From positions 1,674,001-1,738,000 of the forward strand of contig PS015010.1 in the NCBI GenBank assembly GCA_048213135.1: 64,000 nucleotides of DNA. Direction: 5' to 3'. Positions within the stretch are counted from its first letter, which is position 1. The number at the start of each line of letters is the position of its first letter. The notes under the pieces were generated by a model. It worked only from the letters and a program-made list of their open reading frames with translations. It made no database searches and was not told the DNA's origin. The DNA comes from Reclinomonas americana ATCC 50394 (Eukaryota > Jakobida > Jakobea > Jakobida). Shown here one piece after another: positions 34,292-42,422 of this stretch. Made by a program: the position numbers and the translations under genes.

Positions 34292-34341
34292 CCATTCGCT
34301 CATCCGCATATCTGCACATTCACACATTTACACATCTGCAC
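34292..34341. repeat. Octamer array, inverse ATGTGCAG family, against a stop codon
   Basis: On the minus strand, 8-bp units run through ATGTGTAA, ATGTGTGA, ATGTGCAG, ATATGCGG and ATGAGCGA. The array ends exactly at the stop codon of the prolyl oligopeptidase gene. Confidence 0.85.
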
Positions 34342-36476
34342 TACAGCTTCGGCGTTACACCCATATTATAGAAGATGAACGAATAAATATCAGCGATACT
34401 TTCAATATTCTTCTTGGTATTGCTGGCACCGTGCCCGCTGTTGGTATCGATGCGGATGAGTACCGGGTTACTGCCTTTGTATTTTTCCTGCAATGTTGCG
34501 ATGTACTTGAATGAATGCGCCGGAACTACCCTGTCGTCGTGATCGGCTGTAGTTACCATGGTAGCCGGGTAATTCAGCCCGGGTTTGATGTTGTGCAGTG
34601 GTGAATAAGCATACAGGTTTTTGAAATTGGCTTCATCCTTTTCACTGCTGCCATAATCGGCGATCCAGTTCCACCCAATGGTGAACTTATGAAAGCGCAG
34701 CATGTCCATCACCCCTACCTGCGGAATGGCTACTTTAAACAGGTCGGGACGCTGGTTCATTACAGCGCCTACCAGCAAACCGCCATTGCTTCCGCCGCGA
34801 ATGGCCAGCCTGTCTTTGGTGGTATATTTTTCAGCGATCAGATATTCGCCTGCTGAAATAAAATCATCAAACACATTTTGCTTATTGAGCAGCATACCCG
34901 CCTGGTGCCATTTCTCTCCATACTCTCCCCCGCCACGCAGGTTGGCCTGCGCATATACACCGCCTGCATTCAGGAAAGGTATCAATGTAGCGCTGAAAGC
35001 CGGTGTGAGGTTAATGTTGAAGCCGCCATAGCCATAGAGCAGTGTCACATTACTGCCGTCGCGTTTTACACCTTTTTTACTGATGATGAACATGGGTACT
35101 TTGGTTCCGTCTTTAGAAGTATAGAACACCTGTTTGGTTTCATAGTCCTCTGGATTGAACTGCACTTCCGGTTTGCGGAAGATGGTACTCTTACCCGTAG
35201 CGATCTCATACTTATAGATCGTGGGCGGGAAAGTAAAAGAAGTGAATACATAGAAAGCGAATTTGTCCTCTTTCTCGCCACCCAGTCCGCCGCCACTGCC
35301 CAGGCCAGGATACTTCACTTCGCTGAGTTTTTTCCCGTTAAGATCATATACATAAGTACGGGTAGTTACATCTTTCAGGTAATCCACGAACAGTTTTCCA
35401 CCGCCTGTATTGGCACCCTGCAAAGGTTCGGCCATTTCAGGCACCAGGGTTACTGCTTTACTGATATCGGGGTTGGCGATATCTACAGCGATCACTTTAC
35501 TGTTGGGCGCACCGGCATTGGTCTTGATGATAAAACGGGTGTCTGTATTATCAATAATACCATAATCATCATTACTGATCTCTTTTACAATGGGACGGAA
35601 AGCTGCACCGGCTCCGGCCTTCAGGTCTTTTACCCAAATGGCGTTACCGTCAAATCCTTTACCCCTGTCGCTGATGTAAAGGAAAAGATAATGCTCGTCT
35701 TCACTGGTGGCTGCAGTATTAAAACGCTGAGGATTGGCTTTGTCTTCATATACCAGCACATCGGCGCTTTGTGCAGTGCCTGCTTTATGATAGAATACCT
35801 GGTGGTTCTCATTTTTAGCGCTCAGGTCGCTGGAGCCGGATGCAGGTGCGGGATAACGGCTGTAATAAAACCCATCGCCGGCCCAGGATGCACCGCTCAC
35901 TTTTACCCAGCTCAGTTCATCAGCCAGGTTTTTACCTGTGGCCATATCACGAACATAAAAAGTCTGCCAGTCGCTGCCAGCCTTGCTCAGTCCGACTACA
36001 GCATAAGTGCCGGCTTTATTCAGCGCAAACATCGCCAGCCTTGTGGTACCATCGGTACTCAGCGTATTGGGGTCGATCACCACTTCGGGTGTACCATCGA
36101 GTCCTTTCTGGCGGTACAACACACTCTGGTTCTGTAAACCATCGTTCTTATAAAAATAATACCACTCTCCTTTGCGGAAAGGCGCTGAATATTTAGGATA
36201 GTTGAACAGTTTCTCTATCGACTCGCGGAACTGCTTCCGATAGGGAATTTTGTCAAGGTAATCGAAGGTCACTTTATTCTGTGCGGTCACCCATGCTTTG
36301 GTGGCATCGCTTTTATCGTCTTCCAGCCAGCGGTAAGGGTCCTGCACGGAAGTGCCGAAATAAGTATCGGACTGGTCAACTTTCTGTGTCGAAGGGTAGG
36401 CCAGCTGCGCCTTCGCGGAAGGGGCCGATAGCATTAAGGAGCCGATCAAAGGCATTAGTAACTGTTTTTGGTTCAT
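34341..36476 (-). CDS. Prolyl oligopeptidase (S9A), secreted
   Basis: The 711-residue protein has a signal peptide (LLMPLIGSLMLSAPSAKAQ), a seven-bladed propeller region and a C-terminal hydrolase domain. The N-terminal DPYRWLEDDKSDATKAWV is the usual S9A opening. The nucleophile lies in RGGSNGGLLVGA (Ser near 560), the acid in TADHDDRVVPAHSFKY (about 647) and the histidine in NSGHGAS (about 682). Length is typical. It cleaves short peptides after proline. With the S9 and M13 enzymes in this window it supports periplasmic peptide breakdown. Confidence 0.96.
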   Translation of the reverse strand: MNQKQLLMPLIGSLMLSAPSAKAQLAYPSTQKVDQSDTYFGTSVQDPYRWLEDDKSDATKAWVTAQNKVTFDYLDKIPYRKQFRESIEKLFNYPKYSAPFRKGEWYYFYKNDGLQNQSVLYRQKGLDGTPEVVIDPNTLSTDGTTRLAMFALNKAGTYAVVGLSKAGSDWQTFYVRDMATGKNLADELSWVKVSGASWAGDGFYYSRYPAPASGSSDLSAKNENHQVFYHKAGTAQSADVLVYEDKANPQRFNTAATSEDEHYLFLYISDRGKGFDGNAIWVKDLKAGAGAAFRPIVKEISNDDYGIIDNTDTRFIIKTNAGAPNSKVIAVDIANPDISKAVTLVPEMAEPLQGANTGGGKLFVDYLKDVTTRTYVYDLNGKKLSEVKYPGLGSGGGLGGEKEDKFAFYVFTSFTFPPTIYKYEIATGKSTIFRKPEVQFNPEDYETKQVFYTSKDGTKVPMFIISKKGVKRDGSNVTLLYGYGGFNINLTPAFSATLIPFLNAGGVYAQANLRGGGEYGEKWHQAGMLLNKQNVFDDFISAGEYLIAEKYTTKDRLAIRGGSNGGLLVGAVMNQRPDLFKVAIPQVGVMDMLRFHKFTIGWNWIADYGSSEKDEANFKNLYAYSPLHNIKPGLNYPATMVTTADHDDRVVPAHSFKYIATLQEKYKGSNPVLIRIDTNSGHGASNTKKNIESIADIYSFIFYNMGVTPKL

Positions 36477-36544
36477 GGTTTGGTTTTAATGGCTGAGCAA
36501 TACAATTATTATTTTTTCAAGACCGTTAAGTTAAATAATTATTT

Positions 36545-36586
36545 GGATGTGGGATTTGAGATACAGGATACAAGATGCGGCATCGG
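36545..36586. repeat. Six-unit heptamer array, GGATACA family
   Basis: Units GGATGTG, GGATTTG, AGATACA, GGATACA, AGATGCG and GCATCGG lie between the prolyl oligopeptidase and pfkA genes. Confidence 0.8.
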
Positions 36587-36654
36587 GACATATCAACAGT
36601 AATGTGTAAATTTGACACTTAAATGATTTTGGAGGTTTATCTTATCTTTAAGCG

Positions 36655-37638
36655 ATGGAAAAGAAAGTAACTAGGATCGGCGTAATGACATCAGGCGGGG
36701 ACAGTCCGGGTATGAATGCAGCCATAAGGGCTGTGGTACGTACCGGTATATATTACGGATTAGAAGTATTTGGCATCATGAGGGGTTATACCGGCATGAT
36801 GGAAGACGATATTGTACAGATGGAAAGCAAGAGTGTGGCCAACATTATACAGCGTGGCGGCACCATTCTCAAAACTGCCAGGTGCAAACCTTTCCACACC
36901 CCCGAAGGACGGAAGATCGCCTACGATAACCTCAAAAAAAGAGGCATCAACGGGCTGGTGGTGATTGGCGGCGACGGCAGTTTTCGCGGGGCGCAGACCT
37001 TCAGCAATGAATATGACATCCCCTGTATCGGTCTGCCCGGCACCATTGATAAAGACATTGCCGGCACCGATTTCACCATCGGTTTTGATACCGCGGTGAA
37101 TACAGCCGTGGAAGCCATTGATAAAATACGCGATACGGCCGATGCACATGACCGCCTCTTCATTATTGAAGTGATGGGCCGCGATGCCGGTTATATCGCC
37201 CTGCACAGCGGCATTGCCACCGGTGCCGAAAATATCCTCATCCCGGAAAAACGCACCGATATAGATGAGATCATCAACCAACTGGCCGAAAAGGAACGCC
37301 GTAAAAAACTGGTGAACCTTATTGTAGTGGCAGAAGGTGAGGAATTTGGCGGTGCACACGAAATTGCCAAACTCATTAAGAACAAACTGCCCCAGCAGGA
37401 ATCGAGGATCTGCATCCTGGGACATATACAAAGAGGCGGTGCCCCCAGCTGTATGGACCGTGTGATCGCCAGCCGCATGGGCTACCACGCCGTAGAAAGC
37501 CTGGTGGAAGGACGGCATAATGTGTTTGTAGGTATCGTTAATAACAAAATGCACTACACCCCGCTGGATGAGGCTGTAAAGAAAAAACAAAGGATCAGCG
37601 AAGAATGGATGAAGATCGTGAAGATACTGGCCACCTGA
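36655..37638 (+). CDS. pfkA: ATP-dependent 6-phosphofructokinase
   Basis: The 327-residue protein has GVMTSGGDSPGMNAAIRAVVR at the start, GGDGSFRGA for ATP binding, LPGTIDKDIAGTDFTIGFDTA with the catalytic aspartate and VEVMGRDAGYIAL-type motif (here IEVMGRDAGYIAL). The glycine after GGDG rather than a PPi-type residue fits the ATP-using enzyme. It commits fructose 6-phosphate to glycolysis. Pyruvate kinase follows 168 bases downstream in the same direction, so the two glycolytic control enzymes are neighbours. An AATTACG array with inverted arms separates them. Confidence 0.97.
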   Translation: MEKKVTRIGVMTSGGDSPGMNAAIRAVVRTGIYYGLEVFGIMRGYTGMMEDDIVQMESKSVANIIQRGGTILKTARCKPFHTPEGRKIAYDNLKKRGINGLVVIGGDGSFRGAQTFSNEYDIPCIGLPGTIDKDIAGTDFTIGFDTAVNTAVEAIDKIRDTADAHDRLFIIEVMGRDAGYIALHSGIATGAENILIPEKRTDIDEIINQLAEKERRKKLVNLIVVAEGEEFGGAHEIAKLIKNKLPQQESRICILGHIQRGGAPSCMDRVIASRMGYHAVESLVEGRHNVFVGIVNNKMHYTPLDEAVKKKQRISEEWMKIVKILAT

Positions 37639-37649
37639 TCCACGGGAAT

Positions 37650-37800
37650 AATTACTAATTACGAATTTCTAATTATTAATTATTGCCAAAAAGAACAATA
37701 ATACCCGACATATTGCCTGCCCTTTATGAAAACCGATTGCTAACTATATGACACTTTAATTAACCCCATTCGTAATTAGTAATTCGTAATTAGTAATTAA
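37650..37800. repeat. Inverted heptamer arms between pfkA and pyk
   Basis: The left arm 37650-37684 has five 7-bp units (AATTACT, AATTACG, AATTTCT, AATTATT twice). The right arm 37769-37800 has the inverse units TTCGTAA and TTAGTAA, each twice. It ends 6 bases before the pyk ATG. Confidence 0.9.
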
Positions 37801-37806
37801 ACCAAA

Positions 37807-39297
37807 ATGAGTAAACACATCGATAAGTACCTGCACCAGCAAATGGATAAGGAAGCGGGCATCTTACACTCTCAGAAAAAAACAAAGATCGTTGCCACCG
37901 TAGGTCCTGCCTGCGACACGTACGAAAAACTCAGCGAACTGGTAAAAGTCGGCGTGAATGTTTTCCGCCTCAACTTCTCACACGGTACGCATGACAATAA
38001 AAAGGAAGTGATTGAGCACATCCGCAAGATCAACAAAACCCAGCCTGTAAACATTGCTATCCTCGCTGACCTGCAGGGCCCTAAATTAAGGGTGGGCGAA
38101 CTGGAAAATGGCAGCATACAATTAAAAGAAGGTGCCGACATTATTTTCACTACCGAAAAAGTAGTGGGCAACTCCGAAAGGATATATGTGTCTTACCCCA
38201 ACCTGTCCAAAGACGTGGAAGTAGGCGAAAGGATATTCCTCGACGATGGCAAAATGGAAGTACAGGTAAAAAAGATCATCAGCGATACCGAAGTACAGGT
38301 AAGCATTACCCTGGGCGGTACCCTGTTACCCAAAAAAGGGGTTAACCTGCCTGACTCCAAACTCACCATGCCCTCACTCACAGAGAAGGACCTGGCCGAC
38401 CTGGACTTCATCATCGATCAGCAGGTAGACTGGGTGGCTTTATCCTTTGTAAGAAAAGCCGTCGATATTACCGAGCTGAAAGGCATGATCAAAGCCCGCA
38501 ACAGCAAGATAAAAGTGATCGCCAAAATAGAAATGCCCGAAGCGCTGAAAAACATCCGCGACATCATCGTGGAAAGTGACGGTGTAATGGTAGCCCGTGG
38601 CGATTTGGGTGTGGAAGTGGCGGTAGAGAAAGTACCCCTGCTGCAAAAAGAGATCATCCGCAAATGTATGCACCGTGCCAAACCGGTGATTGTGGCTACG
38701 CAGATGATGGAAAGCATGATCAACCGCACCAAACCCAACCGCAGCGAGGTGACCGACGTGGCCAATGCGGTACTGGAAGGCGCCGACGCTGTAATGCTGA
38801 GCGGGGAAACCGCTACAGGAGATTATCCTGTACTGGTAGTGGAAACGATGAGCAGGATCATACAGGAGGTAGAGAAAACAGTGTATGATTATAACCGCGA
38901 CGATATTTTGTCACCACAACCCCACTCTCCTTCTTTCCTCAGTGACGCTATTTGCTACAGCGCCTGCAAACTGGCGCAGGATGCCAATGCCCGCGCCCTG
39001 GTGGGGATGACACAAAGTGGTTACACCGCTTTCATGCTCAGCAGTTACCGGCCAAGTGCGCCATTATACATTTTCAGTAAGGAAAAAACACTCATCGGCC
39101 AGCTGAGCCTGAGTTGGGGTGTTCGTGCCTTTTACTATGCGGAAGAAGAAAGTCTTGATGATATTATTTACGACCAGTTAGAGATCCTGAAGGAACGGGG
39201 ATTCATACAAACCGGCGACGTAGTGGTGAACACCGGCAGCACACCGGTTGACCTGCATCTGCCTACCAATATTGTGAAGATCACGAAGGTTGAGTAA
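37807..39297 (+). CDS. pyk: Pyruvate kinase
   Basis: The 496-residue protein has TKIVATVGPACDTYEKL at the start, FRLNFSHGTHD, the active-site region KVIAKIEMPEALKNI (substrate lysine and metal glutamate), GVMVARGDLGVEV and the potassium and ADP site ATQMMESMINRTKPNRSEVTDVANAVLEGADAVMLSGETA. It makes ATP and pyruvate from phosphoenolpyruvate. The N-terminal 20 residues are longer than in many bacteria. Its stop codon TAA runs straight into an octamer array, whose first unit begins at the last base of the stop. Confidence 0.98.
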   Translation: MSKHIDKYLHQQMDKEAGILHSQKKTKIVATVGPACDTYEKLSELVKVGVNVFRLNFSHGTHDNKKEVIEHIRKINKTQPVNIAILADLQGPKLRVGELENGSIQLKEGADIIFTTEKVVGNSERIYVSYPNLSKDVEVGERIFLDDGKMEVQVKKIISDTEVQVSITLGGTLLPKKGVNLPDSKLTMPSLTEKDLADLDFIIDQQVDWVALSFVRKAVDITELKGMIKARNSKIKVIAKIEMPEALKNIRDIIVESDGVMVARGDLGVEVAVEKVPLLQKEIIRKCMHRAKPVIVATQMMESMINRTKPNRSEVTDVANAVLEGADAVMLSGETATGDYPVLVVETMSRIIQEVEKTVYDYNRDDILSPQPHSPSFLSDAICYSACKLAQDANARALVGMTQSGYTAFMLSSYRPSAPLYIFSKEKTLIGQLSLSWGVRAFYYAEEESLDDIIYDQLEILKERGFIQTGDVVVNTGSTPVDLHLPTNIVKITKVE

Positions 39298-39360
39298 TGT
39301 GCGAATATGCAGATGTGAGAATGTGCAGATGAGATAATATGCGAATGTGAAAATATGCAG
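39297..39360. repeat. Eight-unit octamer array, ATGTGCAG family
   Basis: Eight units of exactly 8 bp follow each other (ATGTGCGA, ATATGCAG, ATGTGAGA, ATGTGCAG and so on). The first begins with the last base of the pyk stop codon. Most units begin AT(G/A)TG. Confidence 0.9.
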
Positions 39361-39371
39361 GTATAACAATG

Positions 39372-39415
39372 AAAGCCGGTTCAGTGATGAATACATCTCC
39401 TGAACCGGCTTTTCA
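39372..39415 (+). terminator. Terminator after pyk
   Basis: A perfect 13-bp stem (AAAGCCGGTTCAG and its complement at 39400-39412) with a 15-base loop, followed by a short T-rich tail. Confidence 0.85.
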
Positions 39416-39467
39416 ATTATCTTGATAGTACAATCGAAGACAGCATGGTCCTGCTCCCCGGAAAAAT

Positions 39468-39495
39468 TTCGTAATTAGTAATTCGTAATTATTTA
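39468..39495. repeat. Heptamer arm at the 3' end of the DUF1761 gene
   Basis: Units TTCGTAA, TTAGTAA, TTCGTAA and TTATTTA. The stop codon of the DUF1761 gene (39493-39495) lies in the last unit. The inverse-type partner lies on the far side of the gene at 39961-39991. Confidence 0.85.
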
Positions 39496-39921
39496 CCCAT
39501 TTGGCCAGCAGCAAATAATAACCCCCGCTATCATACTCCCCAGCACCTGGTAACCGCCGTTGATAAGTAACAGTCCGAAAGGTTTTTTCTCATAGAGATA
39601 ATTGATCGCCATGCCCGTAACCGAAAAACAAACGCTGACAAAGGCGCCCAGTTTAACACCGCTCAGCCAGCATCCATGCAGGGCAAGGCGTTCGGCCAGT
39701 ATGGCAATGGCCAGGCTGACCACGAACATCATGAGGAAAGACCCGCCAAACATCATGCCCACGCCTTTTTTCGCGTTGGGATCATTGATGTCGATCTTTA
39801 AATAAGCGATCCATTTTTTAGCAAACAGCGCTTTGGAATACCATACAGCACCCAGAATAAAATAGGCCAGCGCGGCAACCGCCACAGCTACCCAGTTGAT
39901 GTAGTTAAATAAGCCGGTCAT
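39493..39921 (-). CDS. DUF1761 membrane protein
   Basis: The 142-residue protein has four membrane segments and the DUF1761 pattern: NYINWVAVAVAALAYFILGAVWYSKALFAKKWIAYL, then MMFGGSFLMMFVVSLAIAILA, GVKLGAFVSVCFSVTGMAINYLYEKKPFGLLLINGGYQVLGSMIAGVII. The function of the family is unknown. Heptamer arrays flank the gene on both sides. Confidence 0.9.
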   Translation of the reverse strand: MTGLFNYINWVAVAVAALAYFILGAVWYSKALFAKKWIAYLKIDINDPNAKKGVGMMFGGSFLMMFVVSLAIAILAERLALHGCWLSGVKLGAFVSVCFSVTGMAINYLYEKKPFGLLLINGGYQVLGSMIAGVIICCWPNG

Positions 39922-39960
39922 GGTTGGGAAGTTTTGGTTGAGAAGAAAAATAGTAAAAAA

Positions 39961-39991
39961 TTACTAATTAGTAATTACTAATTAGTAATTA
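39961..39991. repeat. Heptamer arm at the 3' end of the NTF2-like gene
   Basis: Units TTACTAA and TTAGTAA alternate four times, and the following TTA at 39989-39991 is the stop codon of the NTF2-like gene. Confidence 0.9.
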
Positions 39992-40465
39992 GGCCGTCTT
40001 CTTCTTCATAAACTCCAGCAGATTCCGTTTCGCGGCATTCTTTATCTTCCCCTGGTAAATGGAGTTCCATCCCAGCAGCCAGCCACTGAAGCCCATGGCC
40101 TGGGCACTCCATTTGTGCAGGCTGAAGGCGTCGCTGTGTTCAACGATCTGCCCGCCGGAGAAACGCATATGCGCTTTTATTTTATTGACTACCTTTCTTC
40201 CCGTCCTGGAAAAAGTATAGGTAGCCACCCAATCGCAGGTACTGTATTCCTCATCAAGATGTACGATATTACCATAAGTGATCTCCAGGTCTTTGGCACT
40301 GGTACAGAGCATTTCCCACATGTACCGCACCTGGTCGCCCTCGAGCAGACCGAAAACGGGGTCAAAGAACACGATATCGCTGCTGTAGCAGGCATTCATT
40401 CCCGCATGGTCGCGCTGCTGAAAGGCACTGTAAAATTTGTTGATGAGTTCCTCAGGATTTGCCAT
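39989..40465 (-). CDS. NTF2-like / SnoaL-domain protein
   Basis: The ATG at 40465 gives MANPEELINKFYSAFQQRDHAGMNACYSSDIVFFDPVF, the standard opening of this fold; an upstream in-frame start would overlap the promoter of the diverging gene. The 158 residues have the cone-shaped NTF2 layout with VVNKIKAHMRFSGGQIVEHSDAFSLHKWSAQAMG in the second half, an HxDAF-type pocket. Its function is unknown; related proteins are enzymes or ligand binders. The gene diverges from the first CocE-type hydrolase across a 46-base gap holding a palindromic TAAATTTA. Confidence 0.85.
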   Translation of the reverse strand: MANPEELINKFYSAFQQRDHAGMNACYSSDIVFFDPVFGLLEGDQVRYMWEMLCTSAKDLEITYGNIVHLDEEYSTCDWVATYTFSRTGRKVVNKIKAHMRFSGGQIVEHSDAFSLHKWSAQAMGFSGWLLGWNSIYQGKIKNAAKRNLLEFMKKKTA

Positions 40466-40511
40466 AGCAGAAAGTATTCTTTCGTTAAATTTAGCATTCA
40501 ATTGTTTACCA

Positions 40512-42422
40512 ATGCAAAAATATTTCCTCTTCGCCTGCCTTTCCTGCCTGTCGTTGTCCCTTTTTTCGCAGAATGCCGATTCGGCCTGGATAAGGGAAAA
40601 CTATTACAAAAAGGAAGAAATGATTACCATGCGGGATGGTGTTAAACTGTTTACTGCCATCTACATCCCGAAAGATTCTTCTGAAAAACATCCCATACTG
40701 TTCAACCGCACGCCCTATTCCTGCGCTCCTTATGGCGATAAGATCAACCCGCGCCTCTACCTCACCTACTGGCTCAACTACCTGAAGGAAGGTTACATCA
40801 TTGCTATACAGGATGTAAGGGGCTGCTATATGAGCGAAGGCAACTTTACAGATGTACGTCCCTTCAACCCCAATAAAAAAGGCACCGACATTGACGAGGC
40901 CAGTGATACTTACGACGCCATCGACTGGATGGTGAATAACGTTCCCGGCAACAACAAACGTGTAGGCGTGTTCGGCATTTCCTACCCGGGCTTCTACTCT
41001 ACTATGGCGGCACTCAGCAATCACCCCGCACTGAAAGCCGTGAGTCCGCAGGCGCCGGTGACCGACTGGTTCGAGGGTGATGATTTTCACCACAACGGCG
41101 CCCTCTTCCTGATGGACGCATTCGGCTTCATGAGCAGCTTTGGTAAACCCAGGCCCAAACCCACCACCAGCAGCCAGCCGGGTTATGATACCCGTTCACA
41201 GGACAATTACGACTTCTACCTGCGCACCGGCGCCATCAGGAATTTCAGTAAACTGCTGGGCGACAGCATCGCGTTCTGGAATGACATGATGAAGCATCCT
41301 GACTATGATGCCTGGTGGAAGGCACGCAATACCCGCAACTTCGTGAGCCAGGTACGCCCCGCCATGCTGGTGGTGGGCGGTCTCTTCGACGCGGAGGATT
41401 GTTTCGGTGCCTGGAACCTGTATAAAAGCATCGAGGCTAAAAGTCCGCTCACCGACAACCGCCTGGTAATGGGCCCCTGGTTCCATGGCGGCTGGGGAGG
41501 CCGCGGCGATGGCAGTTATCTCGGCAATGTGCGTTTTGGCAGCAAAACGAGTGAATTTTACCAGCGCAATATCGAACTGCCTTTCTTCAATTTCTACCTC
41601 AGGTTAAGGGGCACAGTTAGCGACATCGCCGAAGCCAACATTTTCTTCACCGGCGAAAATGACTGGAAGCAACTCAAATCATGGCCGCCGCAAAACGTGA
41701 CTTACCGGTCATTATACATCACCCCATCAGGCAAACTCAGTTTTGAAGATGCAGCGTCAAAAATAAAACCGGAAGACCGTGCCAGGCGCCCGGCCGTATT
41801 CAGCAGCTATACCAGTGATCCGGCGCACCCCGTGCCTTATACGGAAGATGTGCACGCCGGCCGCACCAGGGAATACATGAGCGATGACCAGCGTTTCGCT
41901 TCCCGCAGGCCCGATGTACTCAGTTTCAGTACCGATGTATTGACCGAAGACATTACACTCGCCGGTCCGGTGGTTGCCGACCTCATGGCCAGTATTTCCA
42001 CTACCGATGCCGACTTTGTAGTAAAACTCATCGACGTCTTTCCTGACGATTTTAAATATGACGAAGCTACTTACGGTAAAGGTAACGGTATCGCCTACCC
42101 GATGGGTGGTTACCAGATGCTGGTAAGGGGCGAAATTATGCGGGGCCGCTATCGCAATAGCCTCGAAAAACCCGAAGCCTTTGTGCCCGGTAAAGTCACC
42201 GAGGTTAAATATGCCCTGCCCGATGTGGCGCATACCTTTAAAAAAGGCCACCGCCTCATGATACAAATACAAAGCAGCTGGTTCCCGCTGGTTGACCGCA
42301 ACCCGCAGCAATTCGTGAACATTTACGAATGCAGCGACAGCGACTTCCGCACATCGGATATCCGCATTCATCACGACGTTAACAACATCACCAAATTCAT
42401 ATTACCTGTTCTTCAGCCATGA
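40512..42422 (+). CDS. CocE/NonD-type hydrolase, secreted (first of a tandem pair)
   Basis: The ATG at 40512 begins a signal peptide (MQKYFLFACLSCLSLSLFSQ). The 636-residue protein has the S15/CocE fold. The nucleophile lies in VGVFGISYPGFYSTM (GxSYxG), the acid in LFDAEDCFG and the histidine in MGPWFHGGWGG. The C-terminal third is a jelly-roll domain (LTEDITLAGPVVADLMASISTTDADFVVKLIDV) typical of X-Pro dipeptidyl peptidases and alpha-amino-acid ester hydrolases. It probably acts on acylated amino acids or peptides in the periplasm. The stop overlaps the ATG of the next gene by 4 bases (ATGA). Confidence 0.92.
   Translation: MQKYFLFACLSCLSLSLFSQNADSAWIRENYYKKEEMITMRDGVKLFTAIYIPKDSSEKHPILFNRTPYSCAPYGDKINPRLYLTYWLNYLKEGYIIAIQDVRGCYMSEGNFTDVRPFNPNKKGTDIDEASDTYDAIDWMVNNVPGNNKRVGVFGISYPGFYSTMAALSNHPALKAVSPQAPVTDWFEGDDFHHNGALFLMDAFGFMSSFGKPRPKPTTSSQPGYDTRSQDNYDFYLRTGAIRNFSKLLGDSIAFWNDMMKHPDYDAWWKARNTRNFVSQVRPAMLVVGGLFDAEDCFGAWNLYKSIEAKSPLTDNRLVMGPWFHGGWGGRGDGSYLGNVRFGSKTSEFYQRNIELPFFNFYLRLRGTVSDIAEANIFFTGENDWKQLKSWPPQNVTYRSLYITPSGKLSFEDAASKIKPEDRARRPAVFSSYTSDPAHPVPYTEDVHAGRTREYMSDDQRFASRRPDVLSFSTDVLTEDITLAGPVVADLMASISTTDADFVVKLIDVFPDDFKYDEATYGKGNGIAYPMGGYQMLVRGEIMRGRYRNSLEKPEAFVPGKVTEVKYALPDVAHTFKKGHRLMIQIQSSWFPLVDRNPQQFVNIYECSDSDFRTSDIRIHHDVNNITKFILPVLQP

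Noticed and set aside
34878-36137. Long plus-strand frame opposite the prolyl oligopeptidase
   Set aside because: It lies entirely within a complete S9A gene and shows no independent evidence.
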